Origin: Bacteroidales bacterium UBA1195
GTDB lineage: Bacteria > Bacteroidota > Bacteroidia > Bacteroidales > WCHB1-69
Direction: 5' to 3'
Length of the DNA: 10,998 bases
Assembly (NCBI GenBank): GCA_002309855.1
Contig: DBYD01000040.1
Coordinates: 1 to 10,998, forward strand
The translations under genes were made by a program, and so were the position numbers. Numbering within the stretch: position 1 is the stretch's first letter; each line of letters opens with the position of its first letter. The notes beneath the pieces were generated by a model. That model had not been told where the DNA came from. It saw nothing but the letters and a program-made list of their open reading frames with translations, and ran no database searches. Below are positions 1 to 6,091 of this stretch, one piece after another.

Positions 1-1
1 C

Positions 2-532
2 GGTATCCGCATACTATCGCCGAAGCATGTCTTTCCCGAATACTACATCCTGCGTGTGAAGGCATTCAACAAGGAGCCGGAGAATGAGATGGACGAATGG
101 ATGGACTACCTGAAGAACGAGCGCATCCGCCAGGACACAACCGTGCCGGGGCTGCAGGAGGCGAAACGCCGTCTGGACTACCTGAAAATGACAGTGGCGG
201 AACAGAAAATATACGACAATTACCTGTACAACAAGTTCTACAGGGAAGACGTGCTCAACACTAGCCGCACCAAGGGCGTGGTGGAGGGCTTTCATGAGGG
301 GAAAGCCGAAGGTATGCAGGAAGGTTTGGAGAAAGGCCGTGAACAAGGCCGCGCGGAAGGCCGTGCCGAGGGAGAAAAGGCCGGCTTAGAGAAAGGCCGC
401 GCAGAAGGCGAAAAGGCTGGTTTGGAGAAAGGTCTGGAGAAAGGCCGTGCGGAAAGCATCCGGGAGGTTATCCGTAAAATGCAGGAGGAAGGCTATTCTC
501 CGGAGGAGATAGGCCGCATTACAGGGGCGTAG
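2..532 (+). CDS. Rpn/PD-(D/E)XK nuclease family protein, 3' part
   Basis: The reading frame is open from the left edge, so the gene is cut at its 5' end; the GTG at 56 is only an internal codon. The visible part begins with residues reading PEYYILRVKAFN, then an MDEWMDYLKN segment, as in the C-terminal half of Rpn-type proteins (recombination-promoting nuclease / PD-(D/E)XK family transposase), which are abundant in Bacteroidales. The nuclease core itself is mostly outside the window. From about 290 to 457 the protein is a charged Gly/Glu/Lys/Arg repeat (units such as GRAEGEKAGLEK), probably a long helix or coiled coil. It ends with a short helical module (EEGYSPEEIGRITGA) typical of this family. 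The gene converges on the prenyltransferase remnant with 15 bp between the stops. Family assignment is by recognition of the tail; catalytic residues cannot be checked. Confidence 0.8.
   Translation, partial: GIRILSPKHVFPEYYILRVKAFNKEPENEMDEWMDYLKNERIRQDTTVPGLQEAKRRLDYLKMTVAEQKIYDNYLYNKFYREDVLNTSRTKGVVEGFHEGKAEGMQEGLEKGREQGRAEGRAEGEKAGLEKGRAEGEKAGLEKGLEKGRAESIREVIRKMQEEGYSPEEIGRITGA
359..430 (+). repeat. Two 36-bp in-frame tandem repeats in the Rpn tail
   Basis: Positions 359-394 and 395-430 both encode GRAEGEKAGLEK. The DNA copies differ mostly at third codon positions, so the protein repeat is older than, or maintained beyond, a fresh DNA duplication. Imperfect GLEKG / GRAEG units flank them on both sides (about 320-358 and 431-457). 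Such repeats can change number by slippage without breaking the frame. Confidence 0.85.
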
Positions 533-547
533 AAACAAGAGCGAAAA

Positions 548-1105
548 TTATAAGACACCGGCTATGAACAAACCGATGGAAAGCGACAGACTGAACACCA
601 GCTGCAGCTTGGCCGACTGCTGGTCCAGACCGAGCAATGCCTCCCGGCCCTGCGTGAAAAAGGCTGACGCCTTGCGCATGTTTCCCACAGCAGGAAGCAG
701 CGCAAGCAGACAGAGCAGCGAAAGCCAGGGCAGCCAGCCCATGCAGACTGAAAGCGCCACCTGCAGGAAGGGCAGCAGCTGATAGGCCATGTAGAGCCTT
801 ACAGAGAGGTTCCGGCCCAGCAGCATGGCCACCGAACGCATTCCGGCCGCAGCGTCGCTCTCAATGTCAACCGTGTTGTTGATATGCAGCACCGAAAGCG
901 TGATGAAGGCAAGCGGCAGCACCAGCACCAGGGAATCCCATACGATGGCGCCGCGCACCACATAGGCCGTACCCAATACCGGCAGCAGCGCGAAGGTGAG
1001 GATGATGTCCGCATCGCCCAAGGCATGGTATTTCAGCCATGAATAACTGGCTGTCAGCAGGAATCCCGCGCCGCCTATCAGCAGCAGCAGCCGTGGCCGC
1101 CTCAC
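548..1105 (-). pseudogene. menA: UbiA/MenA-type prenyltransferase, 3' half only
   Basis: This is the C-terminal part of an integral-membrane UbiA-family prenyltransferase, most like MenA (1,4-dihydroxy-2-naphthoate polyprenyltransferase, menaquinone synthesis). The second Asp-rich motif is intact: NNTVDIESDAAAG, with D80 and D84 counted from the GTG at 1105, preceded by the family-like stretch KYHALGD and LLPVLGTAYV. Several hydrophobic helices follow up to the TAA at 548-550. About 175 residues remain where roughly 290-300 are usual. The first helices and the first Asp-rich NxxxDxxxD motif are absent, so the product should be inactive. Upstream of about 1090 the sequence becomes the sdaA gene on the other strand, so the nominal GTG start at 1105 lies in foreign sequence. 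The family is confident; the choice of MenA over another UbiA member is likely but not proven. Confidence 0.78.
1079..1090. other. CAG-run breakpoint joining menA and sdaA halves
   Basis: Four CAG triplets form the boundary between the two truncated genes. Read leftward they are four Leu codons (CTG) of the prenyltransferase; read rightward, in another frame, they give GCA Ala codons of the dehydratase, whose family has an Ala-rich helix just before the SQLFGGSPQQ segment. The run therefore fits both genes, as expected for recombination or slippage between short direct repeats. The exact breakpoint cannot be placed within it. Confidence 0.7.
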
Positions 1106-1395
1106 AACTGTTCGGCGGCAGCCCGCAGCAGATAGAATATGCGGCTGAAATGGCCATGGAGCACAACCTTGGACTCACCTGCGACCCGGTATGCGGACTG
1201 GTGCAGATACCCTGCATCGAGCGGAACGCCATCGCCGCGCTCCGTGCATTAGACATCAACCTGTACACAATGATGAGCGACGGCAAGCACATTATCAGCT
1301 TCGACAAGGTGGTGGCAACAATGAAACTTACCGGAAAGGACCTGCCTTCGCTATACAAGGAGACCGCAATGGGCGGCCTTGCCCTGCAGGATTAG
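1079..1395 (+). pseudogene. sdaA: L-serine ammonia-lyase (dehydratase), 3' quarter only
   Basis: About 105 C-terminal residues of the iron-sulfur L-serine dehydratase (L-serine to pyruvate and ammonia) are present. The family signature EHNLGLTCDPV-GLVQ-PCIERNA is clear, and the tail ends at a TAG at 1393-1395. Two cysteines spaced 11 residues apart (C48 and C59 counted from the ATG at 1039) match two of the three protein cysteines known to hold the 4Fe-4S cluster in this family. The third lies in the missing N-terminal part. A full protein is about 400 residues, so roughly three quarters is lost. An ORF can be drawn from ATG 1039, but its first 13 or so codons are the antisense of the prenyltransferase gene, so it is a chimera and not a native start. 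Probably inactive unless the junction is an assembly error. Confidence 0.85.
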
Positions 1396-2843
1396 CGGCC
1401 GAAGAGTGCGGAGACCTCCTCCTTACGCACCAGGCGGAAAAGGAAGAGCATGCCGATGCAGGCGGCAACCGCCACCGACAACTGTCCGCCCCAATGCAGC
1501 GGCAGATGACGGCATCCGAGGGCGCACAAAAGCGCCGCAGCCGTATATCCGGCCACACCTGCCATGAAACGCCACGGCACATTCAGACGGAAGGTCCTGC
1601 GTGCAACAACCATTTCAGAAATAATAATGAACCCCTGCGTCAGCAGGCTGGCGACCGCCGACCCCATGGCCTGCCAACGAGGAATCAGCAGCAGGTTGGC
1701 CACAAGATTCACACAGACGGCGGAGAGGGCAATCCGGTTCAGGGCGCGGAGGCTGCCGTTGGCCGTCAGCAGCGACCCGAACACATAGGTAAGCCCTATT
1801 GGGAATATGCTCAGGATCAGCAGTCCGAAGACTGCTGTCGAGGCATCCACATTATGGTCGTACAGCAGGCCCATCACCTCAGACTTGTAAAGGCAGGAGA
1901 ACAACGCCAGCAGCAGCCCGTACACATACATAAGCACAAAGGAGGTCTTGAGGATCGGACGGAAATTTTCACGATGTCCGATCAGATGTGAGAAGAGCGG
2001 CAGCAGAATGACCGAGAGCAGATAGGCGATAATCACCGCCGCATCAAGCAGCCGGTAGGCGGAGGCATAGATTCCGGCCTGCACCACCCCCACCCCGTCC
2101 GGCAGCATCCATTTCAGCAGCACGGCGTCCGTACGGTTGTGGATGTTGGTCAGCAGAGCGAGCAACGCAAAGGGAAAGCTCCGCACAAGCACCTTGCGGA
2201 AAAAGTGGAAATCCCACTCCAGACGGCGGAAGCGGCAGTGACGGCACACCACCAGCAGCGCGAACAGGGCCGTGACGCCGTAGGAGAACATCTGGATATA
2301 GACGAACCAGCTTATCTGGAAGGGACGGTCGGTCACATGCCCCCAAATCAGCACACTGCAGCAGATAATCATTATCAGCCTGTCCACAACGGAAAGCAGG
2401 CTGTCCGTCTTGAACATCAGCATTCCGGAGACATTGGAGCGCAGGTAAAGTATCAGCAGCGACAGGAACTGGTTGACAGCCAACGGCACCAGCAGCCTGA
2501 AATCGGAAGCGGTGCAGCGGGTCAGCAGCCCCGCCCCCAGCATCACCAGAGCATACAGTCCGCCAAGCAGAAGCCGGAGGGTCAGTATCCGCGGAAAATA
2601 GTGCTGCAGGGCCTCCCTGTCCCGCGCAATGCTGCGGTTGTTGAAGGAGGTTGTCCCCATGTCCAGCAGCATGTTGAAGATGAAGGTCAGGTTGAACAGC
2701 GTGAAGTACAGTCCGTAGGCCTCCGTGCCGACAAGGTTCTGCACCGACACCTCTATGCCGAAAATCCAGAACGGCTTGATCAGCAGGTTCAGACCGACCA
2801 GCAGCAGCAGATTACCCAGAAAACTCTTGCGCGAATATTCCAT
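1392..2843 (-). CDS. MOP-superfamily polysaccharide flippase (Wzx-like)
   Basis: A 483-residue, very hydrophobic protein with about 12-14 predicted membrane helices spread over its whole length and short basic loops. The start (EYSRKSFLGNLLLLVGLNLLIKPFW) and pattern resemble Bacteroidota lipopolysaccharide/polysaccharide export proteins of the Wzx/RfbX branch, which move undecaprenyl-linked sugar units across the inner membrane. The segment GTEAYGLYFTLFNLTFIFN near residues 39-57 is typical of the family's second helix region. The ATG at 2843 is the natural start: a purine-rich AGGGGA lies about 12 bases upstream. No glycosyltransferases are in view, so its substrate is unknown. It lies 43 bp beyond the rocD terminator, with no clear promoter of its own. 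Its TAA (1394-1392) overlaps the sdaA TAG on the other strand. Confidence 0.87.
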   Translation of the reverse strand: MEYSRKSFLGNLLLLVGLNLLIKPFWIFGIEVSVQNLVGTEAYGLYFTLFNLTFIFNMLLDMGTTSFNNRSIARDREALQHYFPRILTLRLLLGGLYALVMLGAGLLTRCTASDFRLLVPLAVNQFLSLLILYLRSNVSGMLMFKTDSLLSVVDRLIMIICCSVLIWGHVTDRPFQISWFVYIQMFSYGVTALFALLVVCRHCRFRRLEWDFHFFRKVLVRSFPFALLALLTNIHNRTDAVLLKWMLPDGVGVVQAGIYASAYRLLDAAVIIAYLLSVILLPLFSHLIGHRENFRPILKTSFVLMYVYGLLLALFSCLYKSEVMGLLYDHNVDASTAVFGLLILSIFPIGLTYVFGSLLTANGSLRALNRIALSAVCVNLVANLLLIPRWQAMGSAVASLLTQGFIIISEMVVARRTFRLNVPWRFMAGVAGYTAAALLCALGCRHLPLHWGGQLSVAVAACIGMLFLFRLVRKEEVSALFGR

Positions 2844-2886
2844 AATATGAACAATCCCCTAACGCAGATTTTGGACATTTAGTATG

Positions 2887-2914
2887 AAAAAAGGACGCAC
2901 TTTCGCACGTCCTT
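2887..2914 (-). terminator. Rho-independent terminator after rocD
   Basis: Read leftward, a 10-bp stem AAGGACGTGC / GTGCGTCCTT (2914-2905 and 2900-2891, with two G-U pairs) closes a GAAA tetraloop, a stable GNRA type. It is followed directly by T residues (2890-2887, adding to the two Ts at the stem end). It starts 30 bp past the rocD stop. On the other strand the same stem is followed by CCC and six Ts, so it could also work rightward, but no rightward gene needs it. Confidence 0.85.
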
Positions 2915-2943
2915 CCCTTTTTTGCAGACCAACATGGGCAATT

Positions 2944-4176
2944 TTATTCGAACGAGAGAATCGCCTCCCTGATGATGCCGATGGCCTCGCGTAGCTCGGC
3001 CTCGGTGATGACCAACGGAGGGGCGAAACGTATGATGTGCTGGTGGGTCGGCTTGGCAAGCACGCCCATGTCGCGCATCTTCAGGCAGACATCCCATGCC
3101 TCCTTGCCGTCCTTCGGACGGATGATGACGGCGTTCAGCAGACCCTTGCCGCGCACCTTCTCGATCATCGGGGAATCTATCTTGGCAATCTCCTCACGGA
3201 AAATCTTTCCGAGACGGTCGGCCTTCTCCATCAGGTTCTCCTCCTTAATGACCTCCAGAGCGGCGATGCTGACCTTGGCGGCAATCGGGTTTCCGCCGAA
3301 TGTGGAGCCGTGTTCGCCCGGCTTGATGTTAAGCATGATCTCGTCATCGGCCAGAACTGCGGAGACGGGAACCACACCGCCACCGAGAGCCTTGCCCAGG
3401 ATCAGGATGTCGGGACGCACGCCCTCATGGTCGCAGGCGAGCATCTTGCCGGTACGGGCTATACCGCACTGCACCTCGTCCGCCATGAAAAGCACGTTGT
3501 ATTTGTGGCAGATGTCATAGCATTTTTTCAGATAGCCCTCGTCCGGCACGTATACGCCGGCCTCGCCCTGGATGGGTTCCACGAGGAAACCGGCCACCTT
3601 CTTGCCATGCTCGGCCAGCACCTTCTCCAGCGCATCGGGATCGTTGTAGGGGATGCGGATGAAGCCGGGGGTCATGGGGCCGTAGTTGGCGTAGGACTCC
3701 GGGTCGTTACTCATGGTGATGATGGTGATGGTGCGTCCGTGGAAGTTGCCCTCGCAGCAGACAATCATCACTTCGTCGTTGGGGATGCCCTTCTTGACAA
3801 CGCCCCAGCGGCGGGCCAGCTTCAGGGCGGTCTCGTCCGCCTCGGCGCCGCTGTTCATCGGCAGCACCTTCTCATAACCGAAATATTCGGTCACATATTT
3901 TTCCCACGAACCGAGGCAGTTGTTGTAGAAGGCGCGGGAACTAAGCGTCAGTTCCTGTGCCTGGTCGCACAATGCCTTGATAATTTTCGGGTGGCAGTGA
4001 CCCTGGTTGACAGCCGAATAGGCCGACAGGAAATCAAAATAGCGCTTGCCTTCGCAATCCCACACAAAGGGGCCCTTACCCTTGGCCAGCACAACCGGCA
4101 GCGGATGATAGTTATGCGCGCCGTATTTCTCCTCCAATTCCATAGCCTGACGGCTGGATGTGATTTTTTCTACCAT
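2944..4176 (-). CDS. rocD: Ornithine aminotransferase
   Basis: A PLP-dependent class III aminotransferase of 410 residues, the usual length for ornithine-oxo-acid transaminase (L-ornithine plus 2-oxoglutarate to glutamate-5-semialdehyde and glutamate; arginine/ornithine to proline metabolism, cytoplasmic). Visible family features are the N-terminal YGAHNYHPLPVVL, SAYSAVNQGHCHP near 52-63, NSGAEADETALKLAR near 108-122, NFHGRT near 144-149, VEPIQGEAGV near 199-208, the cofactor Asp in ADEVQCG (D233), and the Schiff-base Lys in LGKALGGG (K262), followed by GEHGSTFGGNP. All key residues are present. The ATG at 4176 lies 25 bp past the skp stop with no promoter seen between, so it is probably co-transcribed with skp. 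A strong terminator follows. Confidence 0.95.
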   Translation of the reverse strand: MVEKITSSRQAMELEEKYGAHNYHPLPVVLAKGKGPFVWDCEGKRYFDFLSAYSAVNQGHCHPKIIKALCDQAQELTLSSRAFYNNCLGSWEKYVTEYFGYEKVLPMNSGAEADETALKLARRWGVVKKGIPNDEVMIVCCEGNFHGRTITIITMSNDPESYANYGPMTPGFIRIPYNDPDALEKVLAEHGKKVAGFLVEPIQGEAGVYVPDEGYLKKCYDICHKYNVLFMADEVQCGIARTGKMLACDHEGVRPDILILGKALGGGVVPVSAVLADDEIMLNIKPGEHGSTFGGNPIAAKVSIAALEVIKEENLMEKADRLGKIFREEIAKIDSPMIEKVRGKGLLNAVIIRPKDGKEAWDVCLKMRDMGVLAKPTHQHIIRFAPPLVITEAELREAIGIIREAILSFE

Positions 4177-4201
4177 AGCTCAATTTTTTTATAAAAAAGA
4201 C

Positions 4202-4720
4202 TTATTTGATTTTCAATTCCTTTTTCACCAGTTCGATGATGTCGTCACCCCCTTCGTAATAGAGCAGCGCCCCGACAGCCGAATCGAACACATAGGTGTA
4301 GCCGTTTTCCTTCGCCACCTTTGCAATTGCGGCCTTTGCCTTGTCAACCAGCGGTTTCAAAAGCTCCTCCTGCTTCTCCTGCAGTTCGCCCTGCGCCTGC
4401 TCCTGGAAGGTTTCGATGCGCTTTTTCAGATCCTGCAGATCCTGCAGCTTGGTCTGCTGCATGGCCTGCGACATGGTGGCCTGCTCCTTCTGGAACTGGT
4501 CGGCCTTGTTCTGGTATTCGGCATACATTGATTTCAGTTCGTCCTCGAGCTGCGCGTTGAGGGTTTCAAGCACCTTCTGCGCACTATCACGGCCCGGCAT
4601 CACCTGCATCAGGTCGGAGGAATTGAGGTGGGCATACTTCGCCTTCGATTGGGCGGAAAGATTGGTGCTGATTGCTAATGCACAGACTACCAATGCGAAT
4701 AATTGCAACTTTCTGTTCAT
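4202..4720 (-). CDS. OmpH/Skp-family periplasmic chaperone
   Basis: A 172-residue protein with an N-terminal signal peptide (basic MNRK, hydrophobic core, likely cleavage after LSA at residue 23). It has a short beta segment (AKYAHLNSSDLMQVMPG), a long Gln/Lys/Glu-rich coiled coil from about residue 48 to 132, and a C-terminal beta part (NGYTYVFDSAVGALLYYEGGDDIIELVKKELKIK) typical of Bacteroidota OmpH proteins. Skp-type chaperones are trimers that hold unfolded outer-membrane proteins in the periplasm. The ATG at 4720 is supported by the signal peptide and by the promoter box about 22 bp upstream. In many Bacteroidota, Skp genes follow bamA; here the gene is instead followed by rocD. Confidence 0.93.
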   Translation of the reverse strand: MNRKLQLFALVVCALAISTNLSAQSKAKYAHLNSSDLMQVMPGRDSAQKVLETLNAQLEDELKSMYAEYQNKADQFQKEQATMSQAMQQTKLQDLQDLKKRIETFQEQAQGELQEKQEELLKPLVDKAKAAIAKVAKENGYTYVFDSAVGALLYYEGGDDIIELVKKELKIK

Positions 4721-4742
4721 GTCGTGTATTTTTTTGAAAATG

Positions 4743-4750
4743 CAAAGATA
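4743..4750 (-). promoter_or_regulatory. Bacteroidota -7 box for skp-rocD (TATCTTTG)
   Basis: TATCTTTG read leftward is an exact match to the Bacteroidota TAnnTTTG box, 22 bp from the skp ATG, giving a short leader. No clear TTTG -33 box is seen at the usual spacing. Confidence 0.7.
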
Positions 4751-4775
4751 GTGGAAATATCGTTATGTTTTCCAC
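4751..4775. repeat. 7-bp inverted repeat beside the skp promoter
   Basis: GTGGAAA (4751-4757) and TTTCCAC (4769-4775) form a perfect inverted repeat with an 11-bp spacer, directly next to the -7 box and inside the region RNA polymerase would cover. It could be an operator for a dimeric regulator. This is seen in the sequence; the function is inferred. Confidence 0.4.
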
Positions 4776-4828
4776 TTCCATGCTCATTTTTATGACAGCG
4801 TTTTTTTCTAGACTTCTCTGCCGAATCG

Positions 4829-4846
4829 TATTTTTGTCTATTTTTG
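4829..4846 (+). promoter_or_regulatory. Tandem TATTTTTG promoter-like boxes
   Basis: Two copies of TATTTTTG (4829-4836 and 4839-4846), 10 bp apart, each match TAnnTTTG and point right. No gene of normal size starts nearby; the first reading frame (ATG 4882) gives only 14 codons. In AT-rich DNA such matches can be chance. Confidence 0.3.
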
Positions 4847-4964
4847 CAGCGTGATTTTTTTTTTTCGTAACGATGCAACAAAATGGCCGGTAAAATCATC
4901 TGTTATATAGGAAACTTATTTTTATAAAAACCACATAACATGAAACATTACTTTTAAATTCCTG

Positions 4965-4972
4965 CAAAGATA
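4965..4972 (-). promoter_or_regulatory. Second leftward TATCTTTG box
   Basis: Same octamer as the skp promoter, 245 bp upstream of the skp ATG. If used it would give a long skp leader or a separate short RNA. No -33 box at normal spacing. Confidence 0.3.
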
Positions 4973-5142
4973 GGAAAACTATGGCTATACGGCATGTCGC
5001 AGCCTGCAAAATGACTATTAGACCAAAGTTTTTCTGTAGATGGCGATAAAAGATTAGCTGTAACAGATTGGGATTCAATACCCCCCCCGTAAAAATACAA
5101 GAAAAACCATGAAAAAACAGTCTGGCGCATCGGATTAATTAG

Positions 5143-5150
5143 TACTTTTG
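5143..5150 (+). promoter_or_regulatory. -7 box TACTTTTG for the T9SS cargo gene
   Basis: TACTTTTG matches TAnnTTTG and is followed by CA, as in many Bacteroidota promoters. It lies 107 bp before the ATG at 5258, leaving a leader of about 100 nt. No clear TTTG -33 box. Confidence 0.55.
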
Positions 5151-5179
5151 CAAAGTCGTTTTTTCGGATTTTGTTTAAG

Positions 5180-5232
5180 GGACTTCACAAGGTCTGGAGG
5201 GGCGACGGAAAAAACAAAAAGTTCGGAAGTCC
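5180..5232 (+). other. Possible stem-loop in the 5' leader
   Basis: GGACTTC (5180-5186) pairs with GAAGTCC (5226-5232), and AA/TT pairs extend the stem past one bulged G. The 39-nt loop contains a GGAGGGG stretch and an A-rich run. An alternative CAAGG/CCTTG pairing uses part of the same bases. It lies between the promoter box and the start codon, so it may affect translation; this is inference. Confidence 0.3.
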
Positions 5233-5257
5233 TTGCAACAGAATAGTAATTAACAAA

Positions 5258-5995
5258 ATGAGAGTGACAAGATTTTTTTTGGCAACAGCATTCATTGCTT
5301 TTTCATCGTTCGTTTTCGGTCAAGGTTGCAATGACACTTTGAAAGCAAGCATCATTGAGTTGTATGATTTGGATATGAAAACCTATGAACTCACAAATTT
5401 GGATGGTGCTTCATTCAATCCGCAGAAGAAAAAGAACATTATACTGACTACAATAGTGTTAATGAATAATGCATCCTACACGGAAGGCGACTCTATCTTT
5501 TCCGAATACTATTTGTTGAAGGGAAAAGATACCATCCAACATTTTTCCGTACCCCACAAATGCTTGAAAAAAGATGAAACCTACGATACGGTTGGTTATG
5601 CCGACTATGTTTTAAGGATTGATTCCCTCAAAGATGGGGTTTACAGCATTTATTCATACGTTTCACGCACCAACAAGGACGGATTGTTTTGTGATTCCAT
5701 ACAGATGTTGTCCGGATACACCTGCCATTTCACTATGGACAGGAGTTTAAGGGTTCCTTCATTTTACTGCGATGTCAAAATATCCCCCAACCCCGCTTCG
5801 GAGCAGCTCAACGTGACCTGCGGTAAGAAGATGCGCAGCGTCGCCCTCTTCAACACCGCCGGGCAGCTGGTGCGGCAGATGGAACCCTGCAGCAACGAGG
5901 CACTGATTCCGCTCTCCGGCCTGCCACGCGGCCTCTACCTGCTGAAAGTGCAGACCGACAGCGGCAGTGCAGTAAAGAAAGTGGTGGTAGAATAA
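5258..5995 (+). CDS. Secreted protein with type A T9SS sorting domain
   Basis: The ATG at 5258 is chosen because it begins a signal peptide (MRVTRFF, hydrophobic to about residue 20, likely cut after VFG); the frame is open farther upstream but reads as non-coding leader. The mature body, about residues 22-165, is a likely beta-rich module with several cysteines that I do not recognise. Residues 172-245 are a C-terminal T9SS type A sorting domain (DVKISPNPASEQLNV, then ALFNTAGQLVRQ, then PRGLYLLKV and KKVVVE), which directs export through the outer membrane and surface attachment or release. The body is AT-rich (hand counts 32-38% GC in 5341-5460 and 5641-5700), while the tail is 65-67% GC at 5821-5940. 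The 245-residue protein is short for this class. Function unknown. Confidence 0.88.
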   Translation: MRVTRFFLATAFIAFSSFVFGQGCNDTLKASIIELYDLDMKTYELTNLDGASFNPQKKKNIILTTIVLMNNASYTEGDSIFSEYYLLKGKDTIQHFSVPHKCLKKDETYDTVGYADYVLRIDSLKDGVYSIYSYVSRTNKDGLFCDSIQMLSGYTCHFTMDRSLRVPSFYCDVKISPNPASEQLNVTCGKKMRSVALFNTAGQLVRQMEPCSNEALIPLSGLPRGLYLLKVQTDSGSAVKKVVVE

Positions 5996-6007
5996 AATGG
6001 GGATTAA

Positions 6008-6091
6008 AAATCGATAATCTCCCATTTCCTGTCACGCGGCCTCTATTTCCTGCGCATCGGCAGCCTGCATGGGAAATTTGTAAAAATGTAG
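6008..6091 (+). pseudogene. Remnant of a second T9SS sorting tail
   Basis: A frame running from just after a TAA at 6005-6007 to the TAG at 6089-6091 ends with residues matching the last third of a type A sorting domain: SRGLYFLRI followed by GKFVKM and stop. The first two thirds (the PNP motif and middle strands) are missing and no start codon fits. A 13-bp stretch, CACGCGGCCTCTA, is identical in the intact tail (5925-5937) and here (6033-6045). It therefore looks like the leftover end of a former or duplicated T9SS gene. Seen directly in translation; the history is inferred. Confidence 0.65.

Larger units (their letters stand above)
4721..5257. other. AT-rich 537-bp region without a convincing gene
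   Basis: No ORF here looks real: the leftward frames of about 60 codons have no recognisable content. A hand count of 4861-4920 gives 19 G/C in 60. The region holds promoter-like boxes facing both ways (4743-4750, 4829-4846, 4965-4972, 5143-5150), a run of 11 T (4855-4865), a run of 8 C (5081-5088), and the 5' leader of the next gene. I found no tRNA, riboswitch or known small RNA by eye. Confidence 0.6.

Noticed and set aside
548..1395. Insertion-sequence activity as the cause of the menA/sdaA break
   Set aside because: No transposase, terminal inverted repeats or target duplication at the junction; a deletion between short repeats is simpler.
1191..1991. A 266-codon plus-strand frame across the sdaA end and flippase
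   Set aside because: It crosses a real stop region in another frame and matches neither family; shadow frame.
2139..2882. A 247-codon plus-strand frame rich in Gln and His
   Set aside because: It is opposite the flippase gene and its composition is what Leu/Val-rich codons give when read backwards.
3037..4194. A 385-codon open frame on the plus strand
   Set aside because: It is the antisense of rocD, which has all catalytic residues; the frame has no recognisable content and is a by-product of GC-rich codon use.
4717..5078. Two leftward frames of about 60 codons upstream of skp
   Set aside because: Lys- and Phe-rich low-information sequence in AT-rich DNA, overlapping the skp promoter; no start signal.
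5171..5257. N-terminal extension of the T9SS cargo gene from a TTG
   Set aside because: The signal peptide starts at 5258 and the extension would bury it; the stretch is better read as leader RNA.
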